Below, piece after piece: positions 16,588 to 25,276 of a stretch of DNA of 64,000 bases. Numbering within the stretch: position 1 is the stretch's first letter; the number at the start of each line of letters is the position of its first letter. Below the pieces are notes generated by a model. The model did not search any database and was not told the DNA's origin. It saw only the letters and a list, made by a program, of their open reading frames with translations. The stretch comes from Deltaproteobacteria bacterium Ga0077550 (GTDB lineage Bacteria > Myxococcota_A > Polyangia > Nannocystales > Nannocystaceae), in NCBI GenBank assembly GCA_001464385.1, contig LNFB01000222.1, positions 47,733-111,732 on the forward strand. The letters are read 5' to 3'. The translations under genes and the position numbers were made by a program.

Positions 16588-17403
16588 ATGCCCCGACGCC
16601 CTCCCCTCCCGATGCTCGCGCTGTTCGGCCTCGTCGTGGGCGTCGTGGCGTGCGACGCCCGCCCGACCACGTCGGGTCCCACCGCCGCTCCGAGCGCGTG
16701 TCCCAAGTGCGAGTGCAAGTGTTCGTGCCCCGACGCGACGTCCACCGGTGGCACCACGGCCGCCGTCACGCCGGCCTCGACGTCCGAGGAGGCCGAGGAG
16801 CTGTCGTTCGGGCTGACGCGCAAGCTCGCGAAGCGCGATCCGACGTGCCTGGCCGATCTCGATCGGCTGGCGAAGATCGCCCCGCGCACCGAGGCCCGGA
16901 TGCAGTTCGTGCGCGGCCAGTGCCTCATGCTCGCCGGGCGCTGCGCAGACGGGGCCACGATCGTGCGCAAGGAGATGGCCGCGACGACGGAGCTGCTGCC
17001 CGAGCAGCTCGAGCGCACGGTCGAGAGCTACACGTCGATGTACTGCGAGGGTCCGATGGACGATCGCGGCGAGCTCCTGCGCGCCCTCGCCGAGCTGCAA
17101 AAGGGCGCCTACCAGGGCAACATCGGCATCCGCGCGTGCACGAACGCGACCCGCACGGTGGCGCGACTCCGGGGGCGCGTGCGCCCCAAGGACGACGAGG
17201 ACTGGCAGGTCGTCGGCCTCGAGAACGCGTTCCCGTTCGCGGCGGCGGGATGCCTCGCGCGCGCCGGCGACTGCGCCGGCGCGTGGAAGGTGTTCAACGA
17301 GGAGGCCGCGCACCTGCGGACGATCACGGATCCGAAGGTGCGGGCCGAGGTGATGCGCACCTCGTTCGACAGCACGGTGCCCAAGTGCAAGGGCCGGTCG
17401 TAG
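16588..17403 (+). CDS. Lipoprotein with Cys-containing domain shared with its convergent neighbour
   Basis: A 271-residue lipoprotein: MPRRPPLPMLALFGLVVGV, Cys at VVAC, then a Cys cluster (CPKCECKCSCP) and a Thr/Ala/Ser spacer. Residues about 75-271 form a helical domain with conserved cysteines: RGQCLMLAGRCADG, MYCEGPMDDR, ELQKGAYQGNIGIRAC, RPKDDEDWQV and CLARAGDCAGAWKV. The same sequence blocks occur in the convergent gene at 17425-18927, so the two are paralogues. GAGG upstream of the second Met decides the start at 16588 over 16570. The CECKCSC run close to the anchor could bind metal. The function of the shared domain is unknown; it looks TPR-like with stabilising disulfides. Confidence 0.7.
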   Translation: MPRRPPLPMLALFGLVVGVVACDARPTTSGPTAAPSACPKCECKCSCPDATSTGGTTAAVTPASTSEEAEELSFGLTRKLAKRDPTCLADLDRLAKIAPRTEARMQFVRGQCLMLAGRCADGATIVRKEMAATTELLPEQLERTVESYTSMYCEGPMDDRGELLRALAELQKGAYQGNIGIRACTNATRTVARLRGRVRPKDDEDWQVVGLENAFPFAAAGCLARAGDCAGAWKVFNEEAAHLRTITDPKVRAEVMRTSFDSTVPKCKGRS

Positions 17404-17424
17404 GGCCGAGGGCGGCCAAGAGGA

Positions 17425-18927
17425 TCAGAGCTTGCCCTTGCACTTGCCGACCATCGACTCGAACCCGGACTTGATGATCTGGTCGCGGACCGCCGGGTCC
17501 TTGGTGTTCTGCATGTACGGCTCGTTGATCACACCGTCGGAGTAGACCTTGTACGCCGCCTTGCAGTCACCGGCGCGACCCAGGCACGGGGCGGCGACTT
17601 GGTGGGCGCTCTTGGCGGATGCGACCTGCGAATCCTCCTCGTCCTTCGGCTTCACCTTGTCGCGGAGCTTGAGCACGGTCTTGTACGCCTCGGTGCAGGC
17701 CTTCGCGCCGATGTCGCCTTGGTAGGCGCCCTTTTGCAGCTCCATCAGCGCCTTGAGCAGGGTGTCGCGATCGCTCATCTTGCCCTGGCAGTGCATCCCG
17801 GCGTAGGCGTCGATCACCCCATCGATGCGCTCGGGCATGAACTGCCCGCTCTGCTCCATCGACTTGCGGTACAGCGACTTGCCGGCGTCGCATTGGCCAG
17901 CCAACATCAGGCACTGCGCGCGCATGTACGAGAGGCCGCCCTTGGGGTCGCTCGACTTGTGCTTCGCGTCGATCTTGTCGTGGGCGTCGAGCGACTTGAG
18001 GCACGCCTTGCCGTCCTTCGCCTGCATCCTGGTCACCGCGGAGTCGTAGTGGCCGCGGGCCTCCTCGCTCATCTCGACCTTCGCGTTGACGAGGCCGGCG
18101 GCGTTGAGCGACTCGGGGGTCTCCTGCGCGGACATGGCCGTCTTGTCGGGGTTCTCCCCGGGCCGGATCGGCCGCAGCGTGAGGCGGATCGGTGCCTTGC
18201 AGCCCTCGACCTCCTTGGCCGATTCCGAGTCACAAACCGCGAGCTTGCCGCCCCGCTTCTCGGCGCTGCTCGCCCGGGTCTCCGAGCCGCCGGCGCCGAA
18301 GCCAAAGGCGCTGCCACCAGCGCTCGCGGTCAGGTTCTTCGACGATGCGAGGCCGAACGCGCCGAGGTTGTAGCCGTAGACGAAGTGGGTCGCCTTCTCG
18401 CAGCCGTACTTGCCCTCGAGGTCCTGCTGGAACACGGCGTCGCGGGTCGCGGTGCGGGTGCCGGCGACGTAGTACTCCATGTGGAACTTCTCGCCGCCCT
18501 CGACGCGACCGCCGAGCGTGGCCTGGCCCAGCGGCAGCTTGGCGTAGAGCTCGGCCGAGTTGTTGACGTCGAGCGTCTCGAGCGCGCCGCTCGTCCACTC
18601 GGCGGGCTTGTACGCGCCCGCCTCGCCGCGGATGGTCTCGTTGCGACACTCGTCGAGCACGCGGAGCGAGCAGCCCTCGTACTCCACGAACACGATGTCG
18701 TTCGCGGCGTGCTGCTCGAAGCTCGACGCGTCGGTCGCGTCCCACTCGATGATGAAGGGGCGCAGGTGGTTCTCCGGGTTGCACGCGTTCTTGCCCGCGA
18801 ACGAGTCGGCCATCAGGTTCGACTGGCCGGACTCGCGACTGCCCTTGGTGTGGGCGGCGAGCGAACACGAGAGGGAGGCGCCCGCGAGCAACGCGAGCGG
18901 GAGGGCGGAGACGATCAGTCGCTTCAT
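17425..18927 (-). CDS. Two-domain lipoprotein, paralogue of the convergent gene
   Basis: A 500-residue lipoprotein: MKRLIVSALPLALLAGAS then lipobox SLSC. The N-terminal half (about residues 25-285) is beta-rich with scattered Cys (NPENHLRPFIIEWDATDASS, VLDECRNETIRG), a Gly/Ser-rich segment (GSAFGFGAGGS) and KAPIRLTLRPIRPG. The C-terminal 200 residues repeat the domain of the neighbour: RAQCLMLAGQCDAG, GMHCQGKMSDRD, ELQKGAYQGDIGAKAC, KPKDEEDSQ, CLGRAGDCKAAYKV, ending GKCKGKL. The two stops are only about 20 bp apart. No known family fits the N-terminal half. Probably a surface or periplasmic protein; role unknown. Confidence 0.75.
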   Translation of the reverse strand: MKRLIVSALPLALLAGASLSCSLAAHTKGSRESGQSNLMADSFAGKNACNPENHLRPFIIEWDATDASSFEQHAANDIVFVEYEGCSLRVLDECRNETIRGEAGAYKPAEWTSGALETLDVNNSAELYAKLPLGQATLGGRVEGGEKFHMEYYVAGTRTATRDAVFQQDLEGKYGCEKATHFVYGYNLGAFGLASSKNLTASAGGSAFGFGAGGSETRASSAEKRGGKLAVCDSESAKEVEGCKAPIRLTLRPIRPGENPDKTAMSAQETPESLNAAGLVNAKVEMSEEARGHYDSAVTRMQAKDGKACLKSLDAHDKIDAKHKSSDPKGGLSYMRAQCLMLAGQCDAGKSLYRKSMEQSGQFMPERIDGVIDAYAGMHCQGKMSDRDTLLKALMELQKGAYQGDIGAKACTEAYKTVLKLRDKVKPKDEEDSQVASAKSAHQVAAPCLGRAGDCKAAYKVYSDGVINEPYMQNTKDPAVRDQIIKSGFESMVGKCKGKL

Positions 18928-19127
18928 GGTGGTCCTTGGCCGGCGGGGCGGCCGGCCGGTGGGGTGCGCCGAAGCTAGCCCGCGACCGACCGGGCCGTCG
19001 AGGGCGAGCCCCCCGGGAGACGGACACGGTCGCGCCGTGTTGCAGGGAGCCCCGAGAACGGCCGTGCGGGCCCACAGGCGCCCACCTCGACGTCGCGGGG
19101 CGGCCGGCTCCGGGGCGCGGGGCCGCG

Positions 19128-20294
19128 CTACTTCTTGCGCTCGATCCGGGTCACGTCGCTGACCTCACCGTCGGCGAAGGTCAGCCGCATCGACACGAAC
19201 GACACCGACGGGTCGACGGGCAGGAACAGCGTGGCGCCGTCGGGGATCGCCATCGGGTCCTCGACATCGCACGTGGGCATCGGGAACTCGCGATCGGGCA
19301 CGGCCACGTCGATGCCGTACTCGACGCGTGTCAGCGCGCAGCGGTAGACCATCAGCGTGGTGAAGTAGAGATACCCGGCGTTGCTGCCGTCGCCGAAGGC
19401 GCTCCAGATCGCCGGCATCTTGGTGAGGATGCCCTTGCCGAAGGCGATGAGCTCGGCGCGCGGATCGAGGGTGAAGTCGAACGGCCCGATGAGCTGGCCG
19501 TTGGTGTCCTCGTAGCGCACCGAGAAGCGCACGCTCGTGGCGGTCATCGGCGTCGAGAAGTAGTTCTCGAGCTTGGTCCACGGTCCGCCGTCGATGCGGT
19601 ACTCCATCGCCTTGGTCGGCTCGGGCGCGAGGAAGTGCACCATCCACCCCGCGTTGCTCGGGGTCGCGGTCATCTTCAGGCCACCGTCGCCGCCGAGGAT
19701 GTCGACGTGCGCGAGCTTGGCCAGCCGTGCGCGGGCGTCGTCGATCCACGCCTGGGCGACGGCATAGTCCGCGAAGTTGCGCACGAACTCCGGGCCCGAG
19801 GCGCGCATCAAGAAGCTCTCGAGGTAGAGCTTCTCGCGGGCCTTCGCCGAGCGCGACTGGGTGCCGAGGATGCGATCGGAGTGATCGATCGACAGCTCGT
19901 AGTACGCGGGGGCGAAGTCGGGGTGGCCGGCGACGACGCGCTCGAGCGCGGTGGTGCGCTCGGGTCGCGGCAGGATCCGCGCGTGCGCGAACGCGGTGAC
20001 GACGCCCGGGTTCGCCCGCGCGAGCGCGGCGTAGGTCTCGCGCGCCGCGTCGATGCCGTCCTCGAGCTCGAGGATCCGCTGGTACGCCGCGTGCGAGTCG
20101 ACGTAGCCGGGCACGCGGGCCAGGCAGGTCGCGTACGCCTCGCGGGCGGTCTTGTAGTCGCCCCGTCGCTCGGCCTCGCGCGCGACCTGGCAGTCGTCGC
20201 CGACCTCGAGGACGTTGCCCTCGGTCCGGGTCCCGCAGGCCGCGGCGGCGATCGTGAGCGCGAACAGCGAGCGACGACCGAGGGCGACGGGCAT
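19128..20294 (-). CDS. TPR-like lipoprotein of unknown function
   Basis: A 388-residue lipoprotein: MPVALGRRSLFALTIAAAAC with the Cys at 20. Residues about 30-170 contain degenerate TPR helices (AREAERRGDYKTAREAYATCLARVP, LELEDGIDAARETYAALARA). The second half is beta-rich (MEYRIDGGPWTKLENYF, RFSVRYEDTNGQLIG, SFVSMRLTFADG). The frame is open 15 codons upstream, but the ATG at 20294 begins the signal peptide. It is divergent from the Spy-like gene across a 198-bp region. It may be a surface scaffold protein; no catalytic motif is seen. Confidence 0.7.
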   Translation of the reverse strand: MPVALGRRSLFALTIAAAACGTRTEGNVLEVGDDCQVAREAERRGDYKTAREAYATCLARVPGYVDSHAAYQRILELEDGIDAARETYAALARANPGVVTAFAHARILPRPERTTALERVVAGHPDFAPAYYELSIDHSDRILGTQSRSAKAREKLYLESFLMRASGPEFVRNFADYAVAQAWIDDARARLAKLAHVDILGGDGGLKMTATPSNAGWMVHFLAPEPTKAMEYRIDGGPWTKLENYFSTPMTATSVRFSVRYEDTNGQLIGPFDFTLDPRAELIAFGKGILTKMPAIWSAFGDGSNAGYLYFTTLMVYRCALTRVEYGIDVAVPDREFPMPTCDVEDPMAIPDGATLFLPVDPSVSFVSMRLTFADGEVSDVTRIERKK

Positions 20295-20492
20295 GGGTGG
20301 TTGCTGACGCGCGGCCAGCGGGATCGATTCTCGCGGCAAACGCGGGCCTGGGGCAATCGCTTTGCAGCGGGCTTACGAACGAGGCGCCGTTCGCCCCCGG
20401 CTTTGCGCGGCGCTCACGACTGCGGGGGCGCCCCCGGGAGTCGAAGGGGACGTGGGCAATGGTGCCCGGAGCGAATCGAAACCAACCAGACC

Positions 20493-21083
20493 ATGAACAC
20501 CGCAATCTTCACCGCTGTCTCGTCCACCCTCCTCTCGTTGCTCAGCATGATCGCGGCCCCCGATGCGGGCGCGGCCGCGAAGGACGGCGCGCACGGCGGG
20601 CGACGCGGGCACGGCGAGCTGTGCGAGAAGCTCGCGTGCACGGACGCGCAGCGGGCCGAGATCGACGCGATCCGCAGCGCGGTGCGGACCGAAACCCAGG
20701 ACGAGCGGGCCGCGATGGCGGCGCTGAAGCTCGAGCTGCGCGCGGCGAAGCAGGCGGCGAAGCCCGACCCGGTCGTGATCGAGGGGCTCCGCGTGAAGCT
20801 GAAGGCGCTGCACGCCACGATGAAGTCGGCCCGCGAGGACTCGCGCACCGCGATCGCAGCGGTGCTCACCCCGGCGCAGCGCGAGCAGTTCGCCGCGATG
20901 AAGGCCGAGCACGCGAAGAAGCACGGCGGCAAGGGCAAGCACGGCGGCAAGGGCAAGCACGGCGACAAGGGCAAGCGCAGCGGCAAGGCCAAGCCGGACG
21001 GCGAGGGCAAGCGCGCCGAGGGCAAGCGCGGCGGCAAGATGGAGCGCAACCTGGCGAAGCGGGCGAACCCCACCGCGGGCTGA
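20493..21083 (+). CDS. Spy/CpxP-like periplasmic protein with Lys/Gly-rich tail
   Basis: A 196-residue exported protein: signal peptide MNTAIFTAVSSTLLSLLSMI, then a helical core with the LTxxQ motif seen twice in relaxed form (LACTDAQRAEIDAI and LTPAQREQFAAMKAEH). This is the hallmark of the Spy/CpxP family of periplasmic chaperones that bind unfolded proteins or sense metals. The C-terminal 50 residues are a basic repeat (KHGGKGKHGGKGKHG and similar) ending in EGKRGGKMERN; such His/Lys-rich tails are not part of the classic family and might bind metal or envelope polymers. The ATG at 20493 starts the signal peptide. Family assignment is moderate. Confidence 0.7.
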   Translation: MNTAIFTAVSSTLLSLLSMIAAPDAGAAAKDGAHGGRRGHGELCEKLACTDAQRAEIDAIRSAVRTETQDERAAMAALKLELRAAKQAAKPDPVVIEGLRVKLKALHATMKSAREDSRTAIAAVLTPAQREQFAAMKAEHAKKHGGKGKHGGKGKHGDKGKRSGKAKPDGEGKRAEGKRGGKMERNLAKRANPTAG

Positions 21084-21158
21084 GTTCAGGTCTCGGGGGA
21101 GCGTGAGCGGTGTGCCGCGGTCGACCGAAGGGTCGATCGCGGCACGTCCGTGTCGACG

Positions 21159-22154
21159 TCACTTCACGCGCGCGAGCTCGCGATCGTCGACCAACACCTG
21201 CCGCACGAAGTCGCGCCACGCGGCGTGCGATGGATCGAAGTGCGTGGCGTGATCCCAGCGATGCCGGTCGGTGGCGCCCCGGACGAACAGCTTGTTGCAC
21301 GTCAGGTCGAGGACGACCTCGAGGGTCTCCTCCGTCGCGACGCCGGTCGATGCCGGCGCGCGGACCAGCCGGACGCCGACGAGGTGATCCATGCGGCAGC
21401 GCTTCATGATGTCGTCGTCGTAGCCGTCGGGCGCCGCGAGGAGGTCGCGCAGGCGCTCGAGCTGCGTGGCGTCGAGCGGGCGCTCGGTGCCCGGGCGCAC
21501 GCGCCACTCCACCAGCTTGTCGACCCCGGTCGCGCGATCCTTCGCGGCGTCGGGATCGTGCATGCGCATCATCGTGGCCCGCACCGCGTCGCGGCCCACG
21601 CCCCACCGCACCATCGCCTCCGGGCGACGATCGGAGGGGAGCTCGAACGCGGGGCCGGCAAAGGTGTGACCGTCGCAGGTGTCGACCGCGAGGCGGAAGC
21701 TCCCCGGGCCGACACCCACGTTCTTGTCGCAGCTCGTGTTGCACTGCGCGCTGCACCCCATGCCCGAGAACCGCACGGGCAGCAGCGGGGTGCCCGGCGC
21801 GGCCTCGAGGCATGCGGGCACCGGCTGCTCGCACGTCGTGGTCAGGCGCAGGCCGGTGCCGCCGTCGAGGTTGGCGACCGGCGCCCAGGTGCCGTCGTCC
21901 CCGCGGCGCTCGATCCGGGCGATCGATCGCACCGCCAGTCGCTCGGACACGTCGAGGGCGAACACGCCGGGCGCGAGGTTGGTGATCGTGATCCGCGTCT
22001 CGGGGACGACGGCGCCCGGCGTCACGGCCTCCGACGCCGGGATCGCGGTCGGCTCGGGAGCCGCGGGTGCGGTGCCCTCGTTGCGGTCGACCCCCGCGTG
22101 ACAGCCGAGCATGCCCGCGATCCCCCAACCCAGCCGCCGCGCGGTGTTTCCCAT
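21159..22154 (-). CDS. Lipoprotein of unknown function
   Basis: A 331-residue protein with N-terminus MGNTARRLGWGIAGMLGC and a probable lipid anchor at Cys18, followed by an Ala/Pro/Thr spacer. The mature part has a small Cys cluster (RFSGMGCSAQCNTSCDK) and a beta-rich region (RITITNLAPGVFALDVSE), then helices and a motif LDATQLERLRDLLAA. No family is recognised. The start at 22154 follows the signal peptide; the frame is open far upstream as a GC-rich artefact. It is 40 bp downstream of the kinase-TPR gene on the same strand, so it may be co-transcribed with it. Confidence 0.7.
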   Translation of the reverse strand: MGNTARRLGWGIAGMLGCHAGVDRNEGTAPAAPEPTAIPASEAVTPGAVVPETRITITNLAPGVFALDVSERLAVRSIARIERRGDDGTWAPVANLDGGTGLRLTTTCEQPVPACLEAAPGTPLLPVRFSGMGCSAQCNTSCDKNVGVGPGSFRLAVDTCDGHTFAGPAFELPSDRRPEAMVRWGVGRDAVRATMMRMHDPDAAKDRATGVDKLVEWRVRPGTERPLDATQLERLRDLLAAPDGYDDDIMKRCRMDHLVGVRLVRAPASTGVATEETLEVVLDLTCNKLFVRGATDRHRWDHATHFDPSHAAWRDFVRQVLVDDRELARVK

Positions 22155-22194
22155 GTGCGCCGAGCCTAACGCGCGGCCCCGCGCGATGATCTGC

Positions 22195-25095
22195 TCACTC
22201 CGAGAGCCAGGTCCGTCCGACGGCCGCCGCCTTGGTGGCCCCCGCGACCTCGAGCTGCGTGATGGCCGAGGCGATGTCGGCCCGGGCCACGGCCGCGTCC
22301 CCGCCCTGCATCCAGCGGGCGCGCGCGAGGTGCATGCGATCGCGGACGGCGTCGGCGTCGGTGCGGCTCGGGTCGAACGCGAGCGCCTGCTGCAGCGGCT
22401 CGATCGCCGCCGCGTAGTCGCCCGCATGCACCCGCGCTCGCCCCAGGGCCGCGCGCACCGACGCGACGAAGGCGTGCTCGGGACCGAAGCCCTGCTGCGC
22501 GACCGGCAGCGCCCGCGCGAAGGCGGCCTCGGCGTCGCGCGGGGCGTCGCGGGCCTCGTAGGCGCTGCCGAGGTTGTAGAGGTCGTGGCTCAGCGCGATG
22601 GCGTCGGGGTCGGGGAGCGCCTCGAGGATCGCTGCGGCGCGCAGGTGATCGCGGATCGCCGCGTCGTACTCGCCGCGCTGGTACGCGAGGTGCCCGAGGT
22701 TGTTGAGGCAGTAGGCGACCTCGCGGTGATCGGGCCCGCGCGCCTTCTCGATGATCGCGAGCGCGCGACGGGCGAGCGCCATCGCCTCGTCGGTCGGGCC
22801 GCCGAGGAACATCGCGAGGTTGTTCAGCGCCCCGGCGACCGCCGGATGATCGGGCCCGAACGACGCCTCTTGGATCGCCAGCGCGCTGCGGGCCGCGGCG
22901 ATCGACTCGTCGCGGCGGCCCTGGGCCTGGAGCACCGCCGAGTAGCCGCCGAGCACCATCGCGCGCTCGGGGTGATCGTCGCCGTAGATCCGCGACAGGA
23001 TCGCCAGCGCGCGGGTGGCCGTCTGCTCGGCGGCGGCGTGGTCGTCGAGCTGGTACTGCGCGACGCTCAGCGACGCGAGCGTCGCGACCACGTTGGGGTG
23101 GTCCTCGCCGAGCGAGTCGATCTGCATCGCGAGCACGGCTTCGAAGTCATCGCGGGCCTCGCGGAGCTGGCCGCCGATCGCCCGCACCGCCGCGCGCTCG
23201 GAGGCGAGCTCGGCCCGCCTGGCGTCGCCCTCGGGGACGCCGAGCCGATCGAGCAGCGCCGCGGCGACGTCGTACCAGATCGCGGACTGCTCGCGATCGT
23301 CGAGCTGGTAGCCGCTCACGTAGACCATGCGCCGCGCCGCGTCGGCGGCGACGTCGTCCGCGCCCGAGGCCGCCGCGAGTCGATAGGCCTCGCGCAGCTC
23401 GGTCTGGGCGTAGTCCGCCTCGTCGCGGCGCACGTACGCCGCCCCGAGCGCGACGTGGCCGCGGGCGACGAGCGGCGCGAAGTCGAGGGTCTTCGCGGCC
23501 GCGAGCGCGGCCTCGGCCTGGGGCAGGCCACCGCTGGGATCGCCGGCGTTGCGCACGACGGACGCGCGCGCGAGCAGCTCGCGGACGCGCGTGGCCTCCT
23601 CGCGTCGCTCCTCGCCGACGCGCGGCGCCCGGGCGAGCTCGTCGGCGTCGCGACACGGAGCCACCGGTGTGAGGCTCGACGCCGAGAGCACCGCCTCGCG
23701 CACGATGTCGGCCGTGGGCGCCGAGAGCAGGTTCACCAGGGCGTCGAACTCGGCGCCGCGCTCGGCCAGGCAATCCTGCGCGCGGGCGTGGAGCTCGGCG
23801 TCGAAGCGGTGCTCGATCGTCGAGGCGCGGCAGACCTCGTCCGCGACCCCGCGCCACTGCGTGGCGTAGCGATCGAGCCACGGCGTGGTGCGAGCGAAGG
23901 TCGCCTCGGCGTCACCGACCCCGCTGTCGGCGATGCCGTGGCGGATCGCGGCGGCGACCGTGTCGTTCCAGTGCTCGTCGATCGCCGCGGCCGCGGCCTC
24001 GCACGCGGCGTCGGCCTGGCGTTGCTGCCACTGCGCCGCGGCGAGGCCCGCGACGCCGAGCCCGACTACGCTGCTGCCCAACAGCCAGCGGATCCGCCGC
24101 GGCCGCGGGTCGTCGGCGAGCGCGGCGAGCAACGCCCGCATCGATGGCCAGCGCGCCGCCGGCTCGACGGCCAGCCCGCGCTGCAGCACCCGATGGACCC
24201 ACGACGGCACCGGCGTGCCGCGTGGCGGTGGCGGGAGACGCTCGCTGCTCACCGCGATCGCCATCGCCTCGACCGTCGACGCGACGAAGGGACGTCGACC
24301 GTAGAGCGCCTCCCACAGCGTGATGCAGAACGCGAACTGATCGGCGGCCGCGTCCACGTGCTTGCCGACGAATTGCTCGGGCGCCATGTAGCCCGGCGTG
24401 CCGATGACCGCGCCCTCGCGGGTGAGCGCGCCGACGGCCCCGGGGCTGGGACCGTCGGGGTTGGCGGGGGCATCGAGCCGCGCGCGCGCATCGTCGGCGT
24501 CCGCGGTGTCGGCGTTGGGACTCGCGTCGGCGCTCGGCCGCGCGAGGCCGAAGTCCATCATCCGCGTTCGACCCTCGTCGTCGATCATCACGTTGTCGGG
24601 CTTGACGTCGCGGTGCACGAGGCCCTTGTCGTGGGCGGCCGCGAGGCCCCGACCGGCGGCGAGCATGACGTCGACGATCTGTCGCCACGTCGGGCTCCGT
24701 CGCGCTCGCCACTGCGTCAGCGTCATGCCGCGGACGAACTCCATCGCGACGAACACCCCGCCCTTGGCCTCGCCCACGTCGTGCACCGCCACGACGTTGG
24801 GGTGGGCGAGCTTGGCCAGCGCCTGGGCCTCGCGGAGCATGCGTGACAGCGCGTCGGCGTTGTGCGAGCGCCGGGGCAACACCAACTTCAGCGCGACCCG
24901 ACGATCGAGGTCGGGATCGAAGGCGGCGTACACGACCCCCATGCCGCCCGCGCCGACGACGTCGAGCACGATGTAGCGGCCGATCAGGCTGCCGCGCGCC
25001 AACATCCCCGAGCCGCGACCGCCGAGCGCATCGCGCTCGTCCGGCCCCACCTCGGCGTCGGGGAGCGTGTCGCGCGTCGGGCTGACGTCGACCAT
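22195..25095 (-). CDS. Ser/Thr protein kinase with C-terminal TPR region
   Basis: A 966-residue Hanks-type kinase. It has the Gly-rich loop GAGGMGVV (48-55), ATP-binding Lys70 (RVALKLV), catalytic HRDVKPDN (161-168) and DFG (181-183), an insert of about 45 residues rich in Asp/Ala before GTPGYMAPEQ, then a hydrophobic segment near 340 (LLGSSVVGLGVAGLAAA) that should cross the membrane. The remaining about 600 residues are TPR helices such as AEQTATRALAILSRIYGDDHPE and YDAAIRDHLRAAAILEALPD. So a cytosolic kinase is coupled to an outer sensor or scaffold. The ATG at 25095 is chosen because it directly precedes the conserved leader; no strong RBS is seen. Paralogue at 34978-37770. Confidence 0.9.
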   Translation of the reverse strand: MVDVSPTRDTLPDAEVGPDERDALGGRGSGMLARGSLIGRYIVLDVVGAGGMGVVYAAFDPDLDRRVALKLVLPRRSHNADALSRMLREAQALAKLAHPNVVAVHDVGEAKGGVFVAMEFVRGMTLTQWRARRSPTWRQIVDVMLAAGRGLAAAHDKGLVHRDVKPDNVMIDDEGRTRMMDFGLARPSADASPNADTADADDARARLDAPANPDGPSPGAVGALTREGAVIGTPGYMAPEQFVGKHVDAAADQFAFCITLWEALYGRRPFVASTVEAMAIAVSSERLPPPPRGTPVPSWVHRVLQRGLAVEPAARWPSMRALLAALADDPRPRRIRWLLGSSVVGLGVAGLAAAQWQQRQADAACEAAAAAIDEHWNDTVAAAIRHGIADSGVGDAEATFARTTPWLDRYATQWRGVADEVCRASTIEHRFDAELHARAQDCLAERGAEFDALVNLLSAPTADIVREAVLSASSLTPVAPCRDADELARAPRVGEERREEATRVRELLARASVVRNAGDPSGGLPQAEAALAAAKTLDFAPLVARGHVALGAAYVRRDEADYAQTELREAYRLAAASGADDVAADAARRMVYVSGYQLDDREQSAIWYDVAAALLDRLGVPEGDARRAELASERAAVRAIGGQLREARDDFEAVLAMQIDSLGEDHPNVVATLASLSVAQYQLDDHAAAEQTATRALAILSRIYGDDHPERAMVLGGYSAVLQAQGRRDESIAAARSALAIQEASFGPDHPAVAGALNNLAMFLGGPTDEAMALARRALAIIEKARGPDHREVAYCLNNLGHLAYQRGEYDAAIRDHLRAAAILEALPDPDAIALSHDLYNLGSAYEARDAPRDAEAAFARALPVAQQGFGPEHAFVASVRAALGRARVHAGDYAAAIEPLQQALAFDPSRTDADAVRDRMHLARARWMQGGDAAVARADIASAITQLEVAGATKAAAVGRTWLSE

Positions 25096-25276
25096 GCGCG
25101 GGGAGGATACGCATCGGCAGGCCGCTGGGCGAGGGCCGTCCGAAGTGGTGTTCGGCGCTTCGCCGAGCTCGTAGGGCGCGGTCTCGCGCGGTCTGCTCGG
25201 GGCGCGGGCGTGGCCGCGGTTCCTCGGAGGGTCGTCCACCGGGAACCTCGGGCCGCGCCCGATCAACAGCACTGCC

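Noticed and set aside
22111..24846. Plus-strand frame of 911 codons opposite the first kinase gene
   Set aside because: Arg/Gly/Val-rich shadow of the kinase-TPR gene; no motifs.
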